From: Granulicatella adiacens
GTDB taxonomy: Bacteria; Bacillota; Bacilli; Lactobacillales; Aerococcaceae
DNA: 50,033 nucleotides
Direction of reading: 5' to 3'
Assembly (NCBI GenBank): GCA_018364485.1
Contig: JAGZLX010000005.1
Coordinates: 1-50,033, forward strand
The position numbers and the translations under genes are program-made. The notes under the pieces are model-generated. The model searched no databases, was not told the origin of the DNA, and saw nothing but the letters and a program-made list of their open reading frames with translations. Within the stretch, counting starts at the first letter, position 1; every line of letters begins with the position of its first letter. Shown here piece by piece: positions 26,153 through 33,360 of this stretch.

Positions 26153-26388
26153 ATTGACAAAGAGAGTACAGAATTTTGGAGTCGCAAGCGAGATGAGGTA
26201 GAGTGGAAGCTCATTGGATAAGAAATTCTGGAAGCGCACTTTGTAGAAAAGATGGGGAAATCGAGTAGCCATCTTCGCAGAAATCTGCGTTAACAAGGAA
26301 AAGGATCGGGAAGCAATTCCCCGTCAAAATAGAGTGGTACCACGACAGACATCGTCTCTTATGCTATTTGCATAAGAGGCGTTTTTAT
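26153..26388 (+). ncRNA. T-box riboswitch, specifier probably CGC (arginine)
   Basis: The T-box core AGAGTGGTACCACG is at 26331-26344, and the terminator (GTCTCTTATGC with GCATAAGAGGC, then GTTTTTATTTT) follows at 26354-26388. Stem I closes with ACAAAG (near 26156) and CTTTGT (26239-26244). CAGAATTT pairs with AAATTCTG, and the internal loop shows AGTA on the 5' side and GAAGCGCA on the 3' side. In the usual register (specifier, then a purine, then the stem) the codon is CGC at 26235-26237, arginine; a one-base shift gives GCG, alanine. Uncharged tRNA would stabilise the antiterminator and turn on the amino-acid transporter. The 345-bp gap is fully occupied by this element and its promoter. 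Confidence 0.92.
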
Positions 26389-26406
26389 TTTATAAGGAGG
26401 TTTCAA

Positions 26407-27213
26407 ATGAAGAAAATTATAGCGATGCTCATCGTGCTTGTCGGCTTTTTAGCTTCGTGCACGAATCAAGTAACAACAGAAAATAGTACAGGGTCAGCGG
26501 TATTAGACCGTATTTACAAAAAGCAAAAAATCGTCATCGGAACGACAGCGGACTATCCGCCGTTTGAATGGCATTATATTAACGATGGTAAAGACTCTGT
26601 TGTCGGAATCGATATTGATATCGCTAATGCCATCGGTGAAGCCCTGGGGGTAGAAGTAGAGATTCGAGAGATGGAATTTAACTTCTTGATTGCGGCGATG
26701 AAGTCCGGGAAAGTAGACCTCGTTCTTGCAGGGATTACGCCAACCGAAGAGCGTAGTAAGGAAGTAGCATTCACGAATATTTACTATGATTCACATATGG
26801 TAGCGGTCGTGAAGAAGACAGATGCCGGTAAGTTCACGTCGCTAGATAGCTTCAATGGCGCAAATGTCGGAGCGCAAAAAGGAACCTCTCAAGAAGGAAT
26901 TGTAAAAGATACACTGACAGGCGCAACACTTACGTCACAACCGAAAAATCCAACCTTGATTTTAGCCTTGCAACAAGGAAAACTCGATGCGGTGATTATG
27001 GATAATATTGCAGCGGATGAGTTTGTAAAGGCAAATTCGGATTTAACGGTTGCTTCGGTAGAAATTCCAAGTGAAGATGCTGGGACTGCAGCAGTGGCAC
27101 AAAAAGGCAATGAAGTGTTTGTACAAAAAGTACAAGAAGTGCTCGACCAGTTAGAGTCTTCAGGAAAACTGAAAGAATCGATTATTCGCAATACGAATTT
27201 AATGTCAGAATAG
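26407..27213 (+). CDS. Amino-acid ABC transporter, substrate-binding lipoprotein
   Basis: This 268-residue family-3 periplasmic-type binding protein is anchored through a lipobox LASC (Cys at about 18). The family block TTADYPPFEWHYIND sits near residue 45, and the ligand-binding RSKEVAFTNIYYDS segment carries the arginine that holds the substrate carboxylate. ATG 26407 follows AAGGAGG. A longer frame would start inside the T-box terminator. The T-box specifier and family point to arginine or another basic amino acid. Confidence 0.92.
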   Translation: MKKIIAMLIVLVGFLASCTNQVTTENSTGSAVLDRIYKKQKIVIGTTADYPPFEWHYINDGKDSVVGIDIDIANAIGEALGVEVEIREMEFNFLIAAMKSGKVDLVLAGITPTEERSKEVAFTNIYYDSHMVAVVKKTDAGKFTSLDSFNGANVGAQKGTSQEGIVKDTLTGATLTSQPKNPTLILALQQGKLDAVIMDNIAADEFVKANSDLTVASVEIPSEDAGTAAVAQKGNEVFVQKVQEVLDQLESSGKLKESIIRNTNLMSE

Positions 27214-27228
27214 AAAGAAGGAAAAAGA

Positions 27229-27870
27229 ATGGAATTAATCATTAAATATTGGCCTCTGTTTCTCGAAGGGGCAACGACAACCGTGTTACTGTCATTCTTC
27301 TCTGTAATTGTCGGGGTTGGATGTGGAACGTTAATGGCACTCGCAAGACTTAGCCAGGACAAGTTTTTGTCAAAAGCTGCGAAGGTCTATATCGACATTA
27401 TTCGTGGGACGCCACTTCTTGTGCAATTGTACTTAGTGTATTTTGGACTCGCGACCGTTCTTGATTTAAATGACTTTGTTTCAGGGGTCATTGCCGTGTC
27501 CGTGAACACGACAGCCTATATCGCTGAAATTATCCGTAGTGGGATTCAATCGGTGGATAAAGGGCAAATGGAAGCTGCTCGTTCAATGGGGATGCCGAAG
27601 CGAATGGCCATGCGCCAAATTATCTTGCCACAAGCGATGAAGAATATTTTACCAGCCATCGGGAATGAATTTGCGACATTAATCAAAGAAACATCCATCG
27701 TCTCTTTAATCGGTATTCACGATTTAATGTACAGCTCGGATACGGTTCGTGGAGCAACCTTTACGGTATTTATTCCACTGTTAATGACGGCGTTCTTATA
27801 CTTTGTCATGACAACGACGATTGCATTCTTTATGGACAAATTAGAAAGGAAGTTACAAGCCAGTGATTAG
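27229..27870 (+). CDS. Amino-acid ABC transporter, permease
   Basis: This 213-residue HisM/GlnP-type permease has five membrane segments. The family's AYIAEIIRSGIQSVDKGQME and EAARSMGMPKRMAMRQIILP (EAA loop near residue 123-142) are intact. It is the only permease in the operon, so it would act as a homodimer. It begins 15 bp after the lipoprotein gene and overlaps the ATPase gene by 8 bases. Confidence 0.94.
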   Translation: MELIIKYWPLFLEGATTTVLLSFFSVIVGVGCGTLMALARLSQDKFLSKAAKVYIDIIRGTPLLVQLYLVYFGLATVLDLNDFVSGVIAVSVNTTAYIAEIIRSGIQSVDKGQMEAARSMGMPKRMAMRQIILPQAMKNILPAIGNEFATLIKETSIVSLIGIHDLMYSSDTVRGATFTVFIPLLMTAFLYFVMTTTIAFFMDKLERKLQASD

Positions 27871-28588
27871 AACAGAAGAGATTAAAAAACAATACGGTGA
27901 CAAGCAAGTCTTAAACGGAATTTCCGCTCATATAGAACAAGGAGAAGTGCTCGTGATTATCGGTCCTTCTGGATCAGGGAAATCGACTTTCTTACGTTGC
28001 CTGAATTTATTAGAAGAACCCACTAGCGGGAAGGTATTTTTCAAAGACCAATGCATCAATGAAAAAGGAGTGGACCTCGATAGCGTGCGTCAACACTTAG
28101 GCATGGTATTCCAACACTTCAATCTATTCCCGCATTTAACGGTGTTAGAAAATATCACGATTGGACCAATTCAATTGAAGAAAATCGACAAGGCGGTCGC
28201 AGAACAAAAAGCACACGAGCTTCTAGAAAAAATGGGCTTAGCTGATAAAGCGGATGTCTATCCAAACTCACTATCTGGGGGACAAAAACAAAGAATCGCG
28301 ATTGCACGTTCACTTGCGATGGAACCAGATGTGCTTCTATTCGACGAACCAACGTCAGCCTTGGACCCAGAAATGGTTGGGGAAGTGCTAAACGTGATGA
28401 AGGAACTCGCAGCAGGCGGCATGACCATGGTTGTCGTAACGCACGAAATGGGATTTGCCCGTGAAGTGGGAACGCGTTTAATCTTCATGGACGGTGGCGT
28501 AATTGTAGAAGAAGGCCATCCAAAAGAAGTCCTCGAGAATCCGCAAATGGAGCGTACACAATCGTTCTTATCAAAAGTATTAATCTAA
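27863..28588 (+). CDS. Amino-acid ABC transporter, ATP-binding protein
   Basis: This 241-residue GlnQ/ArtP-type ATPase has Walker A GPSGSGKST (near residue 34), signature LSGGQKQRIAIARSLAM, and Walker B VLLFDEPTSALDPE. It starts with GTG at 27863 within the end of the permease gene, preceded by GGAAG. The family normally transports polar or basic amino acids. Confidence 0.95.
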   Translation: MIRTEEIKKQYGDKQVLNGISAHIEQGEVLVIIGPSGSGKSTFLRCLNLLEEPTSGKVFFKDQCINEKGVDLDSVRQHLGMVFQHFNLFPHLTVLENITIGPIQLKKIDKAVAEQKAHELLEKMGLADKADVYPNSLSGGQKQRIAIARSLAMEPDVLLFDEPTSALDPEMVGEVLNVMKELAAGGMTMVVVTHEMGFAREVGTRLIFMDGGVIVEEGHPKEVLENPQMERTQSFLSKVLI

Positions 28589-28597
28589 TAGAAGAGA

Positions 28598-28633
28598 AGT
28601 CTTATTTGCGATGATGCGGATAAGGCTTTTTTT
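28598..28633 (+). terminator. Intrinsic terminator after the amino-acid ABC operon
   Basis: AGTCTTATTTGC (28598-28609) pairs with GCGGATAAGGCT (28616-28627) with two or three G-U pairs, then seven Ts. Confidence 0.88.
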
Positions 28634-28648
28634 GTGGGTTGAAAAAAC

Positions 28649-28695
28649 GTAAACAAAATACTAACAAAGTCAAAGAATGTTAGCAAAATGTTTAC
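28649..28695. promoter_or_regulatory. Nested inverted repeat upstream of the zinc lipoprotein gene
   Basis: GTAAACA and TGTTTAC form the outer arms (28649 and 28689), and CTAACA and TGTTAG form the inner arms. The element ends 12 bp before the -35. Position suggests an operator for a dimeric or tetrameric regulator, or a hairpin if an upstream promoter reads through. I do not recognise the motif. Confidence 0.4.
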
Positions 28696-28706
28696 AGAAA
28701 AAATCC

Positions 28707-28759
28707 TTGCAATGAATCTTGTGAGGTGCTACAATGTAAAACGTAAGAATTACGATTTA
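28707..28759 (+). promoter_or_regulatory. Promoter with Zur-like box before the zinc lipoprotein gene
   Basis: TTGCAA (28707-28712) and TACAAT (28730-28735) are 17 bp apart, with TGC giving an extended -10. Immediately downstream, 28737-28759 reads TAAAACGTAAG then AATTACGATTTA, a dyad with arms AAAnCGTAA and TTACGATTT. This closely matches the known Zur box of Bacillus (arms of the form AATCGTAAT/ATTACGATT), so zinc repression is predicted. Confidence 0.75.
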
Positions 28760-28781
28760 AGAAATGGAGACAGAATATATC

Positions 28782-30308
28782 ATGAAAAAAACAACCTTTA
28801 TTGGATTATTATTGATGTTTGTACTGGTTGCCGTTGGATGTGCGCCAAGTAATTCAAACAGCAAAACACAATCAGGAAAGCTAAAAATTTCAACAACTTT
28901 CTTTCCGATTTATGATTTTACAAGAAATATTGTAGGGGATGAAGGAGACGTATCGCTCATCATCGGTGCTGGAACAGAGCCGCACGACTACGAGCCTTCT
29001 GCAAAAGAAATCGCAAAAATGAGTGAGGCAGATGCGCTTGTGTATGATAGCGAGTATATGGAAACTTGGATTCCGGCAGTCTTAAAGACCATCGAATCTG
29101 ATAGCAAAGTCAAAGCCATCAGCGCAACAAAAGATATGGTACTCCTTCCTGGCGGTGAAGAGGAAGAACACGACCATGACCATGCTGGCGAAGGTCACAG
29201 TCATGAATACGATCCACACGTATGGTTATCACCAGAACGCGCGATTCAAATGGTTCAAAACATTACGAAGCAGCTAGCAGAAGCTTTCCCTGATCGTAAA
29301 GAAACTTTCGAGAAAAATGCTAAAGCCTACATCGAAAAATTAACAGCGTTGCATAAAGACTACACAAATGCATTTAAAGATGCCAAACAAAAGAACTTTG
29401 TAACGCAACATACAGCATTCCACTATTTAGCATTAGATTACGGCTTAAACCAAGTGGGAATTACTGGAATTTCTCCTGAAGCTGAGCCAAGTGCTGCACG
29501 TTTAGCAGAATTAACAAAATACGTGAAAGAAAACGACATTAAGATTATTTACTTTGAAGAAAATGCTTCAGAAAAAATCGCGAAAACATTAGCGGAAGAA
29601 GCAGGCGTTGAGTTAGCCGTTTTAAATCCAATTGAATCTTTAACAAAGGAGGAAATGGATAAAGGTGAAGACTACATCTCTGTAATGCGCGAAAACCTTG
29701 AAGCGTTGAAGAAGACTACAGACCAACCAGGAAAAGACATCCAACCAGAACACGCAGAAGACGAGAAGACAGTTTCAAAAGGCTACTTCGAAGACAGTGC
29801 TGTAAAAGACCGCACACTTTCTGATTACGCTGGCGAATGGCAATCGGTATATCCTTACTTAGTAGATGGAACACTTGATCCAGTCTTTGACTACAAAGCA
29901 AAAATTGGCAAAAAGATGACAAAAGACGAGTACAAAGCATACTACACAACAGGATATAAAACAGATATTAAAAATATCAATATTACGGATACAACAATGG
30001 AGTTCCAAAAAGAAGATGGAACAACGGCTAAAGCGGAATACAAATATGTAGGATACAAAATTCTAACATACAAAAAAGGAAACCGCGGCGTCCGCTTCTT
30101 GTTTGAAGCTGTGAACCCAGTAGAAGGTGCTCCTAAATACGTTCAATTCAGCGACCACAACATCGCTCCAGTGAAAGCAGAACACTTCCACATCTTTATG
30201 GGCAATGAAAGCCAAGAAAAATTATTCGAAGAAATGGACAACTGGCCAACATACTACCCATCAAACTTGACAGGGTTGGAAATTGCACAAGAGATGGTTG
30301 CTCACTAG
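28782..30308 (+). CDS. adcA: Zinc ABC transporter substrate-binding lipoprotein AdcA with C-terminal ZinT domain
   Basis: This 508-residue zinc capture protein has a signal peptide with lipobox VAVGC at about residues 16-20. The N-terminal ZnuA-like domain (to about 320) has EPHDYEPSAKE and a His-rich loop with HDHDHAGEGHSHEYDPH, typical of Zn2+ specificity. A linker follows, and from about 340 a ZinT (YodA) domain starting near LSDYAGEWQSVYPYLVDGTL and ending with metal-ligand HFHIFMG. ATG 28782 is preferred; another ATG at 28764 would extend the N-region by six residues. The permease and ATPase partners (AdcB, AdcC) are not adjacent. Confidence 0.93.
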   Translation: MKKTTFIGLLLMFVLVAVGCAPSNSNSKTQSGKLKISTTFFPIYDFTRNIVGDEGDVSLIIGAGTEPHDYEPSAKEIAKMSEADALVYDSEYMETWIPAVLKTIESDSKVKAISATKDMVLLPGGEEEEHDHDHAGEGHSHEYDPHVWLSPERAIQMVQNITKQLAEAFPDRKETFEKNAKAYIEKLTALHKDYTNAFKDAKQKNFVTQHTAFHYLALDYGLNQVGITGISPEAEPSAARLAELTKYVKENDIKIIYFEENASEKIAKTLAEEAGVELAVLNPIESLTKEEMDKGEDYISVMRENLEALKKTTDQPGKDIQPEHAEDEKTVSKGYFEDSAVKDRTLSDYAGEWQSVYPYLVDGTLDPVFDYKAKIGKKMTKDEYKAYYTTGYKTDIKNINITDTTMEFQKEDGTTAKAEYKYVGYKILTYKKGNRGVRFLFEAVNPVEGAPKYVQFSDHNIAPVKAEHFHIFMGNESQEKLFEEMDNWPTYYPSNLTGLEIAQEMVAH

Positions 30309-30326
30309 GATACGAGACCGAACGCT

Positions 30327-30562
30327 CAGAAATGGAACGTTGGACTGGAACACCGGAAGGAACGTGCAACGTTCTGCGGATGTTTCAGGAAACGCACGCC
30401 ATTTCTGTGAGGTCGAGTTCAACTTCACAGGATGGCAGAAAGACAGAAACTAAGAATGATTTCACAGTGTGAAGTCATTCTGTTTCGTAGTCTTTCGCCC
30501 GCAAAGTTTATTAGACTTTCTTGAATCACGAGTGATGAAAAGAAAGTCAATAAACCACTGCG
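30327..30562 (+). ncRNA. Structured RNA-like element A (core shared with 42194-42319)
   Basis: The 575-bp gap after adcA opens with a densely folded region. The 5' domain is closed by CAGAAATGG (30327) and CCATTTCTG (30399), with AACGTTG (30336) and CAACGTT (30367) inside it. The core (30434-30562) has hairpin 1, closed by GGC/GCC, then GAAAGA/TCTTTC, GAAAC/GTTTC, GAATGA/TCATTC and TTCACA/TGTGAA. Hairpin 2 is set in CGC-AAA ... CACT-GCG, with GTTTATT/AATAAAC and GACTTTCTT/AAGAAAGTC. The same core with compensatory changes recurs in element B. It could be a 3' UTR, an independent RNA or a repeat. It ends 34 bases before a terminator. Confidence 0.6.
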
Positions 30563-30596
30563 TATAAATCGATGCAAATAAATCTATGCAGATACC

Positions 30597-30631
30597 AAAA
30601 AGCAGGATTCGATATCGAATCCTGCTTTTTG
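30597..30631 (+). terminator. 34-bp perfect palindrome terminator downstream of element A
   Basis: AAAAAGCAGGATTCGAT (30597-30613) and its exact complement ATCGAATCCTGCTTTTT (30614-30630) form a strong bidirectional terminator. It would end transcripts from adcA or from element A. Confidence 0.88.
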
Positions 30632-30636
30632 TTTAC

Positions 30637-30670
30637 TCAAAATTAACTTATAAGTTAATTTTGATTTTTT
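30637..30670 (+). terminator. 28-bp perfect AT-rich palindrome with T-run
   Basis: TCAAAATTAACTTA (30637-30650) and its complement TAAGTTAATTTTGA (30651-30664) are followed by six Ts. The stem is AT-only apart from four G-C pairs, so it may be a weak second terminator or a protein-binding dyad. A related dyad with core ACTTATAAGT occurs at 39129. Confidence 0.5.
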
Positions 30671-30682
30671 AAACGATGCAAA

Positions 30683-30716
30683 ATTATCATAAAAGATAAT
30701 TATCATATATGATAAT
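30683..30716. promoter_or_regulatory. Two overlapping tandem dyads upstream of the pot operon
   Basis: ATTATC-N6-GATAAT occurs twice (30683-30700 and 30699-30716), sharing two bases, with centres 16 bp apart. This is the same layout as the ATTAAC-N6-GTTAAT pair at 22950-22983. GATAAT/ATTATC units resemble Fur-family half-sites. They lie about 100 bp before the pot promoter. Confidence 0.45.
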
Positions 30717-30813
30717 TTCGGCTTATTTTCCACCCAGAAAAACAGTCGAAAAATGCCTAAACGATGCAGAAAAATAAGCTCTTAAAAAAGTCCTTTTTTT
30801 GGAGTTTGTTTGG

Positions 30814-30870
30814 TTGACTATTACTAAACTTATTGTATAATGTTCTTTGTGTTAGTAAACAATTAGTTTA
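30814..30870 (+). promoter_or_regulatory. Promoter and probable autoregulatory site of the pot operon
   Basis: TTGACT (30814-30819) and TATAAT (30836-30841) are 16 bp apart. TAAAC half-sites occur at 30825 and 30856 and the inverse GTTTA at 30866, straddling the -10 and start region. They are candidates for binding by the XRE regulator encoded just downstream. Upstream, GCTTATTTT (30721) and AAAATAAGC (30771) form a further long-loop inverted repeat. Confidence 0.65.
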
Positions 30871-30883
30871 AAAGGAGAAGACA

Positions 30884-31426
30884 ATGGAAATCGGTCATCA
30901 ACTGCGTGCCCTTCGTATTCAAAAGGGTTTAACGCAAGAAGAGTTAGCAGAGAGAACAGATTTGTCAAAGGGATATATCTCGCAATTAGAGAATGATTTA
31001 AGCTCGCCATCAATGGACACGTTCTTTGATATTCTTGAAGTGTTGGGATGCCCTGCAGCGGACTTTTTCGATGAGGGGCCAGAAGAGGCACTCACGATTT
31101 ACCGCGAAGAGGATATGACGATGATGGAAGACGTCAAGCACCATACGACGGTCACTTGGCTTAATCCAGATTCGAACGAGCATGAGATGGAACCCGTGAT
31201 TCTAGAGTTTGCCGTTGGGGGAGCGTACAAGACGTTCCAACCGTCACTTGCAGAAACATTTGGGTATGTGCTCGAAGGGTCCGTTCAGGTCAAAGTCGGT
31301 AAACAAGTTGAAGTAGTTTCCAAAGGAGAGTCCTTCTATTTTGAGGCGAAAGCCAAACACCAAATTAGCAACGCCGCTAAGAAAACATCAAAAGTTTTAG
31401 TTGTGGCGACAGATTCATATTTATAA
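30884..31426 (+). CDS. XRE-family regulator with cupin domain (polyamine-operon regulator)
   Basis: This 180-residue protein has an N-terminal XRE helix-turn-helix (residues 5-60: LRALRIQKGLTQEELAERTD, SKGYISQLEN) and a C-terminal cupin barrel (about 105-178) that should bind a small ligand. PuuR-like proteins of this form control polyamine uptake, and this one lies 22 bp before potA in the same direction. Polyamine-responsive autoregulation is therefore likely but inferred. AAAGGAGAAG precedes the ATG. Confidence 0.88.
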   Translation: MEIGHQLRALRIQKGLTQEELAERTDLSKGYISQLENDLSSPSMDTFFDILEVLGCPAADFFDEGPEEALTIYREEDMTMMEDVKHHTTVTWLNPDSNEHEMEPVILEFAVGGAYKTFQPSLAETFGYVLEGSVQVKVGKQVEVVSKGESFYFEAKAKHQISNAAKKTSKVLVVATDSYL

Positions 31427-31448
31427 CAAAGAAAGTTAGGTGCTAGCA

Positions 31449-32555
31449 ATGTCAAACAACACAATTATCTCATTTGAGAATGTGAACAAATTTTATGAGG
31501 ACACTCAAGTTTTAAAAAATATCAACTTCGAAATCGAAAAAGGAAAATTCTATACATTACTAGGGCCTTCGGGATGCGGTAAAACAACAATCTTGCGTAT
31601 CATTGCTGGATTTACAGATGTGTCAAACGGAAAAGTGACTTTAAACGGGGAAGACGTTACAAAACTTCCACCAAACAAACGTAAAGTGAACACTGTTTTC
31701 CAAGACTACGCATTATTCCCACATATGAACGTATTCGAAAACATCGCGTTTGGATTACGCTTAAAGAAAACTCCAGAAAATATCATTAAAGAAAAAGTGG
31801 CAGACGCTTTAAAAATGGTGCAATTATCTGGCTACGAAAACCGTGAAATCTCACAAATGTCTGGTGGACAACAACAACGTGTGGCTATCGCTCGCGCGCT
31901 TGTCAATGAACCAGAAGTACTACTGCTTGATGAACCATTATCAGCATTAGACTTAAAACTTCGTACAGACATGCAATATGAACTTCGTGAATTGCAACAA
32001 CGTCTAGGAATCACATTTATCTTCGTAACGCATGACCAAGAAGAAGCGTTAGCGATGAGTGATGAAATCTTCGTTATGAGCAAAGGGGAAATCGTTCAAT
32101 CAGGAACGCCTGTAGATATTTACGATGAGCCAATCAACCGTTTCGTTGCGGACTTTATCGGTGAAAGTAATATCGTTGATGGGGTCATGAAGGAAGACTA
32201 CCTTGTAGAGTTTGTTGGAAAAGAATTCGAGTGTGCCGATGCTGGTATGCGTCCAAATGAAAAAGTTGAAATCGTGATTCGTCCAGAAGACTTAACGTTA
32301 ACAACGATCGAAAAAGGAAAATTAACGGTTGAAGTAGATACGCAATTGTTCCGTGGGGTTCACTACGAAATCATCTGTTATGACGAAAATGGAAATGAAT
32401 GGATGATTCACTCAACTCGTAAAGCCGAAGTTGGATCAAAAGTGGGCTTATACTTCGAACCACAAGATATCCACGTAATGCGTTTTGGAGAAAGTGAAGA
32501 AGACTTCGACGCTCGTTTAGAAAGCTACGAAGACGAGGTAGAAGAAAATGACTAA
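31449..32555 (+). CDS. potA: Spermidine/putrescine ABC transporter, ATP-binding protein
   Basis: This 368-residue ATPase has Walker A GPSGCGKTT (near residue 36), signature MSGGQQQRVAIARALVNEP, Walker B VLLLDEPLSALDLKLR and a C-terminal TOBE regulatory domain after about residue 285. ATG 31449 is chosen over an in-frame GTG at 31440 because AGTTAGG lies 8 bases upstream. It overlaps potB by 8 bases and is part of the complete potABCD set. Confidence 0.95.
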   Translation: MSNNTIISFENVNKFYEDTQVLKNINFEIEKGKFYTLLGPSGCGKTTILRIIAGFTDVSNGKVTLNGEDVTKLPPNKRKVNTVFQDYALFPHMNVFENIAFGLRLKKTPENIIKEKVADALKMVQLSGYENREISQMSGGQQQRVAIARALVNEPEVLLLDEPLSALDLKLRTDMQYELRELQQRLGITFIFVTHDQEEALAMSDEIFVMSKGEIVQSGTPVDIYDEPINRFVADFIGESNIVDGVMKEDYLVEFVGKEFECADAGMRPNEKVEIVIRPEDLTLTTIEKGKLTVEVDTQLFRGVHYEIICYDENGNEWMIHSTRKAEVGSKVGLYFEPQDIHVMRFGESEEDFDARLESYEDEVEEND

Positions 32556-33360
32556 ACAATCGCGTCTATTATTTTCCATTCCATACTTTATTTGGTTGTT
32601 ATTATTCGTAGTAACGCCACTTGGAATGATTTTCTATAAATCATTCTTTGACATCAATGGTCAAGTAACGCTTGGAAACTACACGAACTATTTCGCGTCA
32701 GGAAACTACTTAGAAATGACGTTCAACTCTGTGTGGTACGCATTTCTAGTAACGCTAGTAACGCTACTCGTGAGTTATCCAACAGCACTTTTCCTAAGTC
32801 GTACAAAACATAAACAATTATGGCTTTTATTAATCATCTTACCAACATGGGTAAACTTACTATTAAAAGCCTATGCATTTATCGGAATCTTTAGCCAAAC
32901 AGGGACAGTGAACAACTTCCTTTCATTATTTGGATTGGCACCACAAGAATTCCTATTCACTGACTTCAGTTTCTTAACGGTAGCAGCGTATATCGAGTTA
33001 CCATTTATGATTTTGCCAATCTTCAACTCTATCGAAGAGTTGCCAAGTTCTCTCATTGCGGCAAGCCGCGACCTTGGGGCAACAAAATGGGATACGTTTA
33101 GACGCGTTATCTTCCCATTAACGATGAACGGAGTGCGCAGTGGAGTACAAGCCGTATTTATTCCATCACTTTCACTCTTCATGTTGACTCGTTTAATTGG
33201 AGGAAACCGCGTGATTACACTTGGTACAGCCGTTGAACAACACTTCTTAGTAACACAAAACTGGGGAATGGGTTCTACAATCGGGGTTGTATTGATTGTA
33301 GCGATGATTATTTTAATGTTTATTACAAGAGACCGTAGAAAAGGAGGCGTATCAGAATGA
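32548..33360 (+). CDS. potB: Spermidine/putrescine ABC transporter, permease PotB
   Basis: This 270-residue permease has six membrane segments. The EAA-type loop is SSLIAASRDLGATKWDTFRR near residue 170-190, where it contacts PotA. The start overlaps potA by 8 bases (GAAAATGACTAA), and the stop overlaps potC as ATGA. Confidence 0.95.
   Translation: MTKQSRLLFSIPYFIWLLLFVVTPLGMIFYKSFFDINGQVTLGNYTNYFASGNYLEMTFNSVWYAFLVTLVTLLVSYPTALFLSRTKHKQLWLLLIILPTWVNLLLKAYAFIGIFSQTGTVNNFLSLFGLAPQEFLFTDFSFLTVAAYIELPFMILPIFNSIEELPSSLIAASRDLGATKWDTFRRVIFPLTMNGVRSGVQAVFIPSLSLFMLTRLIGGNRVITLGTAVEQHFLVTQNWGMGSTIGVVLIVAMIILMFITRDRRKGGVSE

Noticed and set aside
30309..30430. SRP RNA because of CCGGAAGGAA near 30353
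   Set aside because: Only this short string resembles the SRP signature. The partner strand and apical loop of the SRP helix 8 are absent.
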